From assembly GCA_002284615.2 (NCBI GenBank), contig MU069673.1, positions 343,340 through 362,202 of the forward strand: a stretch of 18,863 bases of DNA, given 5' to 3'. The notes under the pieces are model-generated. The model was not told the origin of the DNA and ran no database searches. It was given only the letters and a program-made list of their open reading frames with translations. Every line of letters begins with the position of its first letter. The stretch's first letter is position 1. This document shows, in pieces, positions 7,585-16,737 of the stretch. This DNA comes from Dunaliella salina (taxonomy: Eukaryota > Chlorophyta > Chlorophyceae > Chlamydomonadales > Dunaliellaceae). Position numbers and translations under genes: made by a program.

Positions 7585-9390
7585 CAGACCAAGTTGCTCC
7601 AATCCCATTTCTGACTTCATGAGTAGTTTTTTGGTGCAAAATGGGGCAGCAAAACTGGTCTCAGGATCTGGGATAGTGCAGTCGTTGGGGAGATGCAGGA
7701 GGTGGGGGTCCAGACATAGATCGGACCCCCTCTCCAAAAAACACGTGGAGCTCAGTTTAAGGTTTCGAACTAATTAAATGTAAATTAAAAAGTCCGTCTG
7801 TACTTGTTTTATGAGCCCCGGTGCACCATCTATCGGGTTCAAAAATTCGACAGGTCAAACGGCATCGCCTTCCTGACGGGCCACCAAACTCGCCGCTTTT
7901 GGGGGACGAGTACTTCTTGTTTATCAATGAAGGGGCAGCGAATCCGCATAGCTGGAGCGCAAGCAGCTGTCGCAGAGGTTTGACCAGCAGGAAGGAGCAC
8001 CCTGGAGCCAGCAAGACCTCGGTCAGCCTGCCCCACCCTGTCCCAGACCTGTAACAAGACATGAGGAAGGACAAACTGGCCCCTGTGGCCAGGATGCTTC
8101 AGCTGCAGGCTGGGAACATGCTGAGTGGGTGGCAAGGGGTCTGATGCACACGCAGCTCACGCATGCACCCCACCTGGCCCGATGGGTGCACTCCCGCACT
8201 CAAGGAGCACATGCAAGGGCCAACAAGGTTAAAATGCACGCATTTGCAGCCAAGGAACACCTCTGCAGCACACCTGACACCACCCCTGCATGCTCATCAC
8301 CGAAACGCAAAACGCTGGACAGCTGACCATGCGCTGCTCCAAACCTTGCAGGCCCTGGGTTGTAGGGTGGCTCTAGGCACATGTAAGGTCTGGGAAAGTT
8401 TTCAAGGGGGTGCATGCAGGGAGCCTCACGTTTTTAACCGGGGGATGTAACTTTGCCTAATGATTGTTTCCTTTGTCATTAACGTGTGTGCAGATTTTTG
8501 CTCTGCCACGACTATCAACACACTTTCAGCATGCTACCACACCCTGCATGCATTTATGCCTGGAAAATGAGCACGTTTCCCCCAGCGGGCACCCACACAC
8601 CTGCACACTTCTAATTTCCCACACACAACCCCTTCAAAACATCATGCTGGACCCCCATGCCGAGTTTCGTGCTAAAACAATCATCCTGAAGGCACTTGAT
8701 GCACCAAAAGCCATTTTTTTTGTCAGCGTTTAGGCAAATTAGCACCTAAAAAGTTGGGTCATTCTCAAAGTCATCCGTTTTGGTCAAGCAGCACACTGTT
8801 GGATACTTTGTGATGTCAGGAAAGGTTAGCAGCAAAAATTGCGCAAAATAATTGCCTGGCTGGTCAGGGGTGGGCTCAAACGTACATTTTAAGCATTAAA
8901 AAGCAATCATTCTAGCAGGCATCAGCGCTGAGCAACGTTGTTTCCGCCCCATTTTGCTCGTGCTGCTTTATCATACTATGCCAAGAACCTATCCCAAGTC
9001 AGGGACAGGGAAATAGCACTCCACATCTTCTATGCCATGTTTTGAGTGGGCAAAATGACCAAAATGGGCAAAAAACGCACATTTTCAGGGTCAGCTTGCC
9101 TATCTGGGAGTCGTCCCCCATAAATAGCATGTCTATAGATAGCTCTCAATAGCAGGCATCTGTCAAAATAAAAATGACAACATTTGGGCAGCTCCCTGGC
9201 CAGTTATGAAAGAGTATGTGTGGAAACCCCATGATCTGATCTGAAACGAGGTTGGGAGCTCCCCTGAGCCCCCTCCTGGGCCGATTTTCGAAATTCCAAC
9301 TTCGCAGCCCTAAACATTTATCAAATGTGCACCAATTGTCAAATTTTCAAGTCATCCGGTGAAAGTCACCTTGGGGCGTGAACAGCACTA
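7569..9390. repeat. 17-bp inverted repeat pair 1.8 kb apart
   Basis: TAGTGCTGTTCACGCCC at 7569-7585 is the exact reverse complement of 9374-9390. Inward of both ends a CCAAG follows with a small offset, then similarity fades. They could be ends of a decayed DNA element, or two oppositely oriented copies of an old repeat. Confidence 0.5.
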
Positions 9391-9745
9391 GTTTTAATCA
9401 CCAACTCTTCATTCTAGACCACCCACAGCACCATCAAAAGATTTTTAGTGATTCAAAATCCTGGTCCCCAAAAAAAACCATTGCAAAAAAATGGAGTAAA
9501 AAGACTCAGTGGTTGATGTTTTAAGGCAATTTTTGCGGTTTGTCCATGAAAAGCACCAAACTAGGGTTTACGACCCATGTGAGCTTTAACACAGTACATC
9601 CCAGCACACAGGGCGACTCACACAAATATAAGCAAATGCCTGGGTAGCTTGCGATGCTAACAAACATTTTGAAGCCAGATTTGTCCCAATCGGATGAAGA
9701 GGTTGTGTTACTGCACCTAAAAGGCAGAAAAGGAGCATATTAGGC

Positions 9746-10073
9746 ACTTGCTCAGGCACACATTGGAGCCTCTTAAGGAGCTTGGTCTTGACACTTCAAG
9801 GCCACTAAGCTTGTTCGGAAGCTTCATGCTCATTCTGTCCTGTACGCTTACAAACTTGCTAGCACCAGACGCGCTCTTGAGAAGGCCTCTTTCAACTCTC
9901 AACAAGGTCAGGCACGGGCTACTGCTGGTAACCCACCTGATCCCCACTGACTTTTTCTTCTGCTTTCTCTTGGTGAAGTGGATACATGGTGCCTCGGCCC
10001 TAGGTATCCCCTTTTCCTTGATTGATGTGGGGAGTGTTTTCACTGCCTGCGTAGTTTTTCTTTTCTTTTCTTT
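9746..10073 (+). mobile_element. REL-type LINE, short 5'-truncated copy (subfamily A), upstream of a tandem pair
   Basis: Only the C-terminus survives: HTLEPLKELGLDTS, a one-base deletion near 9793, then KLHAHSVLYAYKLASTRRAL and GNPPDPH-stop (TGA about 9940). The 3' UTR carries CCTTGATTGATGTGGGG, a hairpin at 10027-10050 and a tail TTTTTCTTTTCTTTTCTTT that runs straight into the next copy. Very similar to the 3' part of the copy at 10074. Confidence 0.85.
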
Positions 10074-10076
10074 ATC

Positions 10077-10775
10077 AGCAAAGGCCCTCTTGGGGCAGGT
10101 ATTGCCTCCATGGACATTGGCAGAGCAGACCGTCTTGCCTTGCAAGACCTACAGATTCCAGAACATGCTACTAATAGGACCCTTTCCAAATATATTTTCC
10201 CGCGCTGCTTCCCTGATAAGGGTAGGCTCACCATCAGAAGGCCTGATGCTCTATTAGTTGTTCCTCTGAAAAGGGCGCAAAGGTCGAATCCTCGTTATGA
10301 ATTGAGAAGTGCAGGGGGGCGCGGGGTGAACAGGGAGGACTCTGCGCCAGCCACAGCCACTTCACTTACACTCAAGGCTCGTGACCCCAGTCAGCTCCAC
10401 CCAGATCAGCGACACATCCACCTTGTAGAAGTCAAATACTGTGAGGACACCCGGCCCAACAGCCAGCTTGAGGCCTCCAAGCAGCAGCACCACGACATTT
10501 ATCGTCATCTTTCGAGGGCTTTAGCTAAAGTCACCCTCCATACTAGCCTGCTAGGTGTGGGAGGAGTCATCTACACCCCACACACATAGGAGCCTCACGA
10601 GGTGCTTGGTCTTGACACTTTCAAGGTCACCAAGCTTGTCCGGAAGCTTCATGCTCAATCTGTCCTGTATGCTTACAAACTTGCCAGCACCAGACGCGCT
10701 CTTGAGAAAACCTTTCTCAACTCTCAACAAGGTCAGGCACGGGCTACTGCTGGTAACCCACCTGATCCCCACTAA
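10077..10775 (+). pseudogene. REL nuclease domain of the subfamily A LINE, one in-frame stop
   Basis: Both catalytic halves are present (RRPD and VEVK). The only defect in 233 codons is TAG at 10587-10589, where relatives have Leu; one base change (TTG to TAG) explains it. There is no native start because the copy is 5'-truncated. The region between nuclease motifs is richer in Ala, Gly and Arg (GRGVNRED) than in subfamily B. Confidence 0.85.
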
Positions 10776-10885
10776 CTTTTTTCTTCTGCTTTCCCTTGGT
10801 GAAGTGGATACATGGTGTCTCGGCCATAGGTATCCCCTTTTCCTTAATTGATGTGAGGAGTGTTTTCACTGCCTGCGTAGTTTTT

Positions 10886-11080
10886 CTCTTTTCTTTTTTT
10901 TTCTTTTCTTTTTTTTTCTTTTCTTTTCTTTTCTTTTCTTTTCTTTCTTTTCTTTTCTTTTCTTTTCTTATCTTTTCTTTTCTTTTCTTATCTTATCTTA
11001 TCTTTTCTTTTCTTTTCTCTTCTTTTCCTCTCTTTTCTTTTCTTTTCTTTCTTTTCTTTTCTTTCTTTCCTTTTCTTGGA
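10886..11080. repeat. (TTTTC)n microsatellite, LINE tail
   Basis: About 190 bp of TTTTC with TTTC, TTTTA and TTTTTTTC variants. It starts right after the 3' hairpin of the LINE at 10074, so it is the expanded tail. It gives a meaningless Phe/Ser-rich open frame. Confidence 0.95.
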
Positions 11081-11494
11081 TGTTCAATGTGGCGATTGGG
11101 GAAACCCGTTGTGGGATAGAGTTGAGCTCCTAGAAGATCTGCCACCTGTTGTAGTGGTAGCCAGACGTATCAATAGAGCCAAGCTTTTGCTTTTTATGCA
11201 TGTACTTTGAGTTTGTCATTCAGGTCGGTGGATATTGGATTGGGAAAGCATGGGAGCGGTGCATGCCATCATTTTATGCGTGAGTTATGAGTGAGGTCTT
11301 CAACGAGGGCTAGCTGAGATCAATTCTGTGGAGATTCAATACGGCGAGCCTTTTCGGGTGCCAAGGTCGTTCCTTCCGTGATGCTTGGGGGCTAGTCCCA
11401 CTTGCGTAGCTTTTCCTTTTCCTTTCCTGTTCCTGAAATTGTGGAATGGGTACCTGGCATCTGGAAGGGCAAGGGCGGGGGGGGGGCCTCTCGT

Positions 11495-11870
11495 TGCCTA
11501 TCATGCCAGAGTGGGCTCTGACTTTGTAGAAATGAATAGGGTGTGGGGAATGCCGTATTATGGTTGAAACAGCGTGAATAATCCCTGTTTGCTGGTGGTT
11601 CCTCATAAGCATCGATTTAGGGCTCGTTTTGAAATTGGGAGAGACAGGATGCACTATTAGAGGCAATGTCGGATTGCCCTTGTTGGAGTGCCACAAGAAT
11701 ACCTGCGAGTTCTATTCTTTTGATGGTGTTTGTAGGCCCAAGACCATGGGGTTTTATGTGCAGTTGCAAGTGTTGGAAGGATGGAGAAGTGCTCTCTCTC
11801 GGTTTATAAGTGCTTGAACCAGCAAGTGGTGGGGAGTCATCACTAATGACACTGCCACCTGTACGTGAGT
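11495..11870 (-). pseudogene. LINE RNase H domain, broken, catalytic residues altered
   Basis: RNase H degrades the RNA strand of RNA/DNA hybrids. The domain is recognised from RIELAGI (Glu motif, about 11705-11725), the position of the TDGS motif (11851-11862, now TGGS after a small deletion), the TDS motif (now SNS, about 11650) and HSGMIGNE (about 11493-11516). Two of the acidic catalytic residues are gone. Frame changes occur near 11855 and 11635, and after GNE the sequence runs into a G/C tract (11476-11486). Confidence 0.7.
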
Positions 11871-11930
11871 TCTCTCCAGTCCTTGATTTCAAGTGTGAAC
11901 ATCTTCTTGTAGTTGGCAGGAAGGAAGGCT

Positions 11931-12032
11931 GCCCTTGCTTGAAGGCACTTGTGTGAGCAGCTGAAGATGTCAGGGGGAAGTGCCCTTGCTTGAAGGCACT
12001 TGTGAGAGCAGCTATAGATGTCAGGGGGAAGC
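11931..12032. repeat. 51-bp tandem duplication inside the LINE relic
   Basis: Two units beginning GCCCTTGCTTGAAGGCACTT (11931 and 11982) differ at a few bases. On the minus strand they keep frame and give LPPDI(Y/F)SCSHKCLQARA twice. Confidence 0.9.
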
Positions 12033-12330
12033 GATCGGAACTTTTTTTCCAAGTATTTGCTGCTAGCGCTGGCAGGTGTGCAGTGGCGTGGCAGGATTTG
12101 GAAGATCAAGGTAGCCAGTGAGCCTCTGGAACATCCTGACTGAGGAGTAGTGGGACCAATTTTTGTCAGCACTATGTAGCGCTTCTCTGGCATTAAGATT
12201 TTAAACAACAATGAGTTGCTTGGGACAAGAAGGTTGGGTAGGGTCAGCCAGTGTGGGGGTATTTGGAATTGGATGTTTCCAACAGAAAATTTGGCAAGCA
12301 CTTTTGCAAGATCTGGGTGATTTTAAAGTC

Positions 12331-12698
12331 AACTCACGCATGCGTTGCAGCTGAAGCCTCTCCAGGCAGAAGCATGAAGGTGGCAACTGTTCCTGTGGTT
12401 TGGAGGGAGGAGTGCAGCAGCGTGGCTCAAGAGCCTAAACATAATTCCGTCATCATGAGGGGAATGGCAAAAGGAGAAGCCACTGTAGCACATTGTAGTG
12501 AAATGTAGTGTAATGAAGTGGAGGTAAGGTAAGCTTACATCAAAGTGAAGGGTAGTGTAGTAGTGAAACGAGCAGTGCAGTAGAGCAATGCAGCCGAGCA
12601 AAGAATGAAGTCTAATATTTGTAGACGGAGCAAAGTGGTGCAGGAGCATTTCTCGGCTGCTCTGCCTATGCACTTTAGTTTTCTTTTTTTTTGGCTGC
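12331..12698. other. Low-complexity non-coding stretch
   Basis: No gene is supported. Around 12490-12600 the plus strand is built of GTAGTG/GTAATG/GCAGTG-type units. A 227-codon minus frame crosses it (12329-13012) but has no motifs and reads Leu/His/Phe-rich low complexity. Confidence 0.6.
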
Positions 12699-12859
12699 TC
12701 AGTGTCAAGCAGCTTTTGCTCCCTGCCTTCGAGAGGTATAAAACAACAAAACGGAAGGGGAAACTCATTCGCAGTGTACTCAATGCCTGCATCAATCGAG
12801 AACAAGCGGATCCTGTAAGAATTCCTGGGAAAGAAGGAAAGAAAAGACCCCGCACTTAA
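12699..12859 (+). CDS. Possible terminal exon of an unrecognised protein
   Basis: A pyrimidine tract TTTTCTTTTTTTTTGGCTGCTCAG (12675-12698) could be a splice acceptor. The frame behind it encodes VKQLLLPAFERYKTTKRKGK, LIRSVLNACINREQADPV and a basic end GKEGKKRPRT-stop (TAA 12857-12859). The composition looks protein-like (basic, helical), but I recognise no family, see no upstream exon that clearly joins it, and find no TGTAA soon after. It could be chance or part of a repeat: the TTGGCTGCTCAGTGT at the putative acceptor recurs elsewhere in the window. Confidence 0.25.
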
Positions 12860-12865
12860 AAGAGG

Positions 12866-12990
12866 CCAAGTGGTCCAGCAGTTAGGTCCTCTGACTACCA
12901 AGTTTGAAAAGAGAGGAAGAGATGAACTCCATAGGCATACCAAGCTTGTGATAGCGTGAGACTCTCCAAAAAACCATTGTTCGAAACACA
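12866..12990 (+). mobile_element. tRNA-like sequence, possible SINE remnant
   Basis: AGTGGTCCAGCAGTTAGG (about 12870-12887) resembles the D-arm/box A of tRNA-Glu or tRNA-Gln, and TTGTTCGAAACAC (about 12977-12989) is an exact box-B match (GTTCGANNC). The 90-bp spacing is longer than in a normal tRNA gene and no cloverleaf can be closed. No tail or target duplication was seen. Confidence 0.3.
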
Positions 12991-13022
12991 AGTCATACAG
13001 CTTCCTCCACAAGTGACTTGTG
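12987..13022. repeat. 9-bp perfect hairpin
   Basis: CACAAGTCA (12987-12995) pairs with TGACTTGTG (13014-13022) across an 18-nt loop, directly after the box-B-like motif. It may be the 3' part of the same tRNA-like repeat. Confidence 0.6.
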
Positions 13023-13278
13023 ATAGATTACAGGTTTTACAGGGTTTTCAGATAAAGGCCTTCAGTCAAGATGCGCACACCGCTAGCGTGCTCGTAAAAA
13101 AGGACAACATCCTGATGGGAAAAAAAAATTTAGTTTGCTGTTGTCTTGTTGCCAAACGGTTGACATCCTGAGCCTCTCTGAATGGGTAAATAAGGGTGCA
13201 TATTTCATGCAAAGTGAAACTTAGTTATGAGGGTGTGCACAAAGAGAGATGACATGTTTTCTGAATTTTTCCATCCGA

Positions 13279-13290
13279 CCCCCCCCCCCC
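13279..13290. repeat. C12 homopolymer
   Basis: Twelve consecutive C, next to the 3' end of a decayed LINE copy; length may be unreliable in sequencing. Confidence 0.9.
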
Positions 13291-13655
13291 AAAAGTGGAA
13301 ACAAAGAAAGTCTAGGTTGGACACGACCAGCGTGCATTAAGGAAAGACCCGTAAGTCAGCGCTGGCACAAGCATTGAGTCCCACCAACGGAAGCAAGTTC
13401 TTGTGGGTCCGGCGGTCGTTCGCCATCCATCCATATCGTGCAAATATGTTTTTGTACAGTGTTGCAGTTTCTACCAACACCCAAAGGAGACGTATCAACT
13501 CTCCGATGATCGAGGTGTAGTCATTGTGCCAAAAGCCCTTTGTGACAAGAGTGTCGCGCTGAACTATTGGGAGGTCTGCCCTTGATGCGCACAGGCCGAA
13601 TCGCATTTTTAGGGCTCGCATATCTATCATGAATAGAAATGTTTTTAATTGCAAA
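13285..13655 (-). mobile_element. Decayed REL-type LINE relic (subfamily C) next to RPL27A
   Basis: On the minus strand the 3' end reads GTCTTTCCTTAATGCACGCTGG...CCTAGACTTTCTTTG, closely matching the 3' end of E2 (CTTCCCTTAATGCAGGCTGG...ATAGACTTTTAC). Upstream, a frame gives RPPDPQ at the place of PPDPH, preceded by a GWMAN that matches GRMAD of E2, and farther up a degenerate PLGVG. Coding similarity is weak and frameshifted; the 3' UTR similarity is the firm part. Confidence 0.55.
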
Positions 13656-13883
13656 CAACTGTGAGTCCTTTCCCTCCCCCCTTGCGCTGAAGACGAGGGG
13701 CCAATGGAGCCCCCCTGGTCAAAAAGGCCCGGCTCTTGAGCAGCCCTATGATTGAGGCTCCATATTTCATTGTTAGTTTCAAGAGCCACGGCGCGAGCTC
13801 GCCTCGCATGCGGGTGGGACGACTTTGAAAATGCGGCAAAACAACTGGTGCAGCCCTTATTTTTCCTTTGAGAATTGGGCACC
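13656..13883 (+). promoter_or_regulatory. RPL27A 5' flank and 5' UTR
   Basis: This is the 228 bp between the LINE relic and the RPL27A start. There is no TATA box. A pyrimidine run CCCTTATTTTTCCTTT (13854-13869) just upstream of the ATG could hold the start site, as in other ribosomal protein genes; this is inference. A GGCCCGGC element lies at about 13726. Confidence 0.35.
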
Positions 13884-15806
13884 ATGACGACCAGTGAGTG
13901 CAGCAATTTAGTGTTTATTGTGTGTCCGGGGAGAGCAAGTGTTAAATGAGTAGCCCGCAGGATTTTGCCTCCCTGCTCCTCATGCTTCCCTTCTCGGGGC
14001 GTTTGGGCACACACATGGCACATTCCGTGGCAATGCACAGGGTACAAGAAGAACAGGGGCCTCCGCGGCCACGTCTCCGCTGGGCACGGTCGTATTGGCA
14101 AGCACCGCAAGCACCCGCACGGTCGCGGTAATGCCGGTGGCCAGCACCACATGCGTATCTACTTTGATAAGTACCACCCCGGCTACTTCGGAAAGGTGGG
14201 CATCTGGCAGCAGCAGCCGACTGCGAGCACCTGAGACTTGTGAAGGCACACAGCCATCTTTTCCAGCAGCCAGGGCAGCAAGCTCCACACCTCCATCTGC
14301 GCTGCATGTTTGCCCATGAAGCAGCCGGACCATAGCACAGCAACGTGTCATGCAGCAGCACAACCTCCGGACCTGGCACATCGCTCACCCAAACCTCTCC
14401 CCCCAAATTTTGCGTGCCCGCTCTTCAACTTACAGGTCGGTATGCGGTACTTCCACATTAACAAGAACAAGTACCACAACCCCATCGTGAACCTGGACAA
14501 GTTGTGGAGCCTGGTCGGCGAGGAGGTGGGTGGGAGGGGGTGGCAACTTCCAAGGGGTGGCAAATGCCTTCCAATCAAGCATGCAGCGAGTGTTAAGTGG
14601 GAGGGCAGCTTCCCCAAGCTTGCATCAGGTCGTCCAGCAGGCAACAGCCCCTGCCTGCAGTTAGGCTGCAAAGGATTGTTCGCATGTTACAGGCATGCAT
14701 TTTGAAGCTGCATGAGAGCCCTGATTCAGCTGACTGCATGGGATGCAATTGCTGCAAGAGACCCTGGTCCAAGGTGGTGGTGCTCCTTGGTACTAGAAAA
14801 ATTTACTTGTAAAGCAGCCCTGGACTTGGTTGACTAAGTGAGGGAGTGAATTCATTCATTGGTCTGGACTAATGGGCCCTGCAAAAGTCTTCGCTCTTGG
14901 TGGTGTACTTCCTCTGGGGCAGCCATCTGGAGTGTCATAAGAAGGCAGTAACGATGATGGTGGGTCATTCTGCCCATGTGATCATGCGTGCTGGCACACG
15001 CACTGTTGCAATCACAGACTAACATCACAGATGGATGGACTCCAGGAGGGGATGTTACAACATTTGATTGTGTAGCATGGCAATGTGAGAGCAAGAAAGC
15101 ATGCTACCAGGGATTGTGCTGGTGCAACCAGGGAGGCGAACTTGCAGGTTGGCTGGGATATGGAGAACTTCAGCATAGGAACGTTTGGCATGCTGACCCC
15201 AACATGGCTAATCCAAGCCTTGCACATTCAAGATGCGTGCTTGTGCAAGCATGTGTGTGATGAAGGACTGAAGTATAGGCATGCATGGCTCCTCAAAGGT
15301 TTTGTTTGATGTGTTCATTGGCTGTGATGATTGATGAGTTAGGTGCTTTGCCTTGGGATGGGCTACAAGTATTCTGAGGTCTAAAATAATTTGCTGCTAG
15401 GGGTTTGACGACCTACGCGAGCATGCAGGTGGCAGGTTTGGCACTCTTTAACTTTAAGCGTCATGTGACTCCGGTGCTGGCTTCCTCTTTGAGCCATGTC
15501 CCTTCTCTCCCATGCACGCTGGCATTGGTCTCAGGTTAGATAATTTATTGGTCATCCTCATGCTCAGGTCCCTCACGTTGGTGCTCTTTATTCGGTTCAT
15601 GTTCCCTGCGTCCACAGGTCCGCCAGAACGCCCCCAAGGACCCCTCCACTGCCCCCGTCATTGATGTCACCCAGCACGGCATCTTCAAGGTTTTGGGCAA
15701 GGGCCAGCTGCCCCAGCAACCTGTGGTTGTGAAGGCCAAGTTCTTCACTGCCAGGGCTGAGAGGAAGATTAAGGAGGTTGGCGGAGCCTGCATCCTGGTT
15801 GCTTAA
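13884..15806 (+). CDS. RPL27A: 60S ribosomal protein L27a (uL15), four exons, complete
   Basis: This is a core protein of the large cytosolic ribosomal subunit. Exons: 13884-13893 (ATG ACG ACC A), 14041-14195, 14436-14525 and 15618-15806 (TAA 15804-15806). They total 444 nt, or 147 residues, the usual size. The protein begins [20 protein letters not shown], continues [74 protein letters not shown] and ends [13 protein letters not shown]. Introns: 13894-14040 (GTGAGT...ACAG, phase 1), 14196-14435 (GTGGGC...ACAG, phase 0) and 14526-15617 (GTGGGT...ACAG, phase 0). The 10-nt first exon is set by the MTTR(F/Y)KKNR start common to plant L27a; its A plus GG from exon 2 makes the Arg codon. HPHGRG replaces the usual HPGGRG. 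Overlapping minus-strand frames are shadows. Confidence 0.98.
14526..15617 (+). other. Third RPL27A intron (1092 bp)
   Basis: It is unusually long for this gene. No insertion with target duplications, no coding sequence and no convincing snoRNA was found. GCATGC/TGCATG-rich sequence recurs between 14690 and 15290. Confidence 0.8.
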
Positions 15807-15861
15807 ATGTGTGCCCTACTTCTGTCTGATCATCAGTCTGAGGGATGCCACATAATGCTGC

Positions 15862-15866
15862 TGTAA
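15862..15866 (+). terminator. TGTAA polyadenylation signal of RPL27A
   Basis: TGTAA lies 56 nt after the stop codon. This is the standard signal of chlorophycean algae, with cleavage expected about 10-20 nt further on. Confidence 0.8.
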
Positions 15867-16737
15867 CGCAAAAGCTTAGCCTGATGCTGAATGGGAAAGT
15901 CAGTTCTCTTTTGCTTGATAGGTCATGTCTGCTTGCGTATGGGCTTGTTGCCCCAAGCTGAGCTACATGCAACATCCAGTGACCTTGTGAGCAATGTGAA
16001 GTGGAGGCCAGGGTTCCAGTTCTGTTGTGCAAGATGCAATAGAAGCATAAGACTTCTGTTGGAACATTTGTTTGGCAGCCTGCTCACACAACGAGGAGGA
16101 GCTCAAGTTAACGACAAAACAACGCGACATCAGGGATTGGACCTTCAGCAAGTCAGTTTGGCTGCTAAGTTTCATGACATGAGGGTTCACAAGGGTTGGT
16201 TTACAGCCCGAAACTCTGGCTGGTTGGCTGCTGGTGAAACATTCTCAGCCAGCATCAAAGATTGGTGATCCAACTCTGAAATTTTTTTGGAAAGTCTGTA
16301 TGAGTCTTGATGTAGAAAAGCACTGATCTCAGGATCAGTCAAAACATGGTAGCATGCCAAGAAAAAAATGAAGTGTGGAAGCTGGGCATAAGTACATTGC
16401 ATTTGAAAAGGTCGATGAGCAAGAAATCCATACCACTGGAAATACATCAACAGGTCTCATCTTTTTGGCTCTGAAGGAGGCTTGAGATCATTGTCACACC
16501 TTTGTCTTATCGAGTTGTTCTGTGCCCAAGTTGTGAGGGAGATGAGGACACACAATTTCCCTGCCGAAGAAACATGCGAAAGTCATAAGGAAGTATCTGG
16601 GGAACACTTGCTTGGGAAAGGTTTGCAAGGTTTGCATGATATGAAGCCTTCAACCATTCAGTCTGGCTGCTCAGTTTATGAAATAAGATGTCTGCAGTAT
16701 ACTGAAGAAGGACATGAGCAGGTGAAAGAAGAATGAC
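15867..16737. other. Non-coding region downstream of RPL27A with a short dispersed repeat
   Basis: No gene is supported. Two stretches (about 16145-16185 and 16618-16690) share a CCTTCA...CAGT(T/C)TGGCTGCT(A/C)AGTTT pattern, also seen in the 51-bp insert at 17946. Open frames on both strands overlap and lack motifs. Confidence 0.5.

Larger units (their letters stand above)
7379..9745. other. Non-coding repeat-like region, no gene supported
   Basis: No exon, RNA gene or intact element is recognisable in these 2.4 kb. The sequence repeatedly uses phrases such as TCATCCG, AAATTGG and GGGCAAAATG, typical of old diverged repeats. Open frames on both strands (for example 7757-8074 minus and 7821-8054 plus) overlap each other and have no recognised motifs. 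Two inverted-repeat features inside are listed separately. Confidence 0.6.
10074..11080 (+). mobile_element. REL-type LINE, 5'-truncated copy (subfamily A) with long (TTTTC)n tail
   Basis: It begins directly after the tail of the preceding copy, at SKGPLGAGIASMDIG (10077 on). It encodes NRTLSKYIFPR, RRPDALLVVPL, HIHLVEVKYCEDTRPNSQL, QQHHDIYRHLSRAL, LLGVGGVIYTPHT, an in-frame TAG (10587-10589), then EPHEVLGLDTFKVTKL and GNPPDPH-stop (TAA 10773-10775). The 3' UTR has the CCTTAATTGATG block, a hairpin (10853-10876) and an imperfect TTTTC tail of about 190 bp. Confidence 0.9.
11083..12330 (-). mobile_element. REL-lineage LINE relic: post-RT segment and RNase H domain
   Basis: On the minus strand, 12330 to about 11870 encodes a segment (KFSVGNIQFQIPPHWLTLPN, RYIVLTKIG, CSRGSLATLIF) that I take to be the RT thumb or linker; this is inference. 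RNase H follows: TGGSVISDDSPPLAGS (family TDGS), NTIKRIELAGILVAL, IASNSASCLS (family TDS) and HFYKVRAHSGMIGNE. Last comes FPNPISTDLNDKLK and HKKQKLG (with a frame change), the same stretch as LQDKLK...KHNLG in E2. So domain order is RT-side, RNase H, then the segment before the CCHC finger. The CCHC and REL parts are missing where the (TTTTC)n tail begins. Several frameshifts are present. Confidence 0.75.

Noticed and set aside
10587..10589. TAG read as sense (reassigned stop code).
   Set aside because: RPL27A and NMNAT both end in TAA and other LINE copies end in TAG where expected; a simple mutation explains it.
10796..11119. 107-codon Phe/Ser-rich frame.
   Set aside because: It is the (TTTTC)n microsatellite translated.
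12329..13012. 227-codon minus-strand frame.
   Set aside because: It is low-complexity, antisense to repeat-like DNA and without motifs.
13337..14152. 271-codon minus-strand frame.
   Set aside because: It crosses the antisense of RPL27A exon 2 and intron 1, the promoter and a LINE relic; no coherent protein.
15324..15377. GTGATGA and CTGA in the third RPL27A intron as a box C/D snoRNA.
   Set aside because: The boxes are only 43 nt apart, no terminal stem can be formed and no guide match is known to me.
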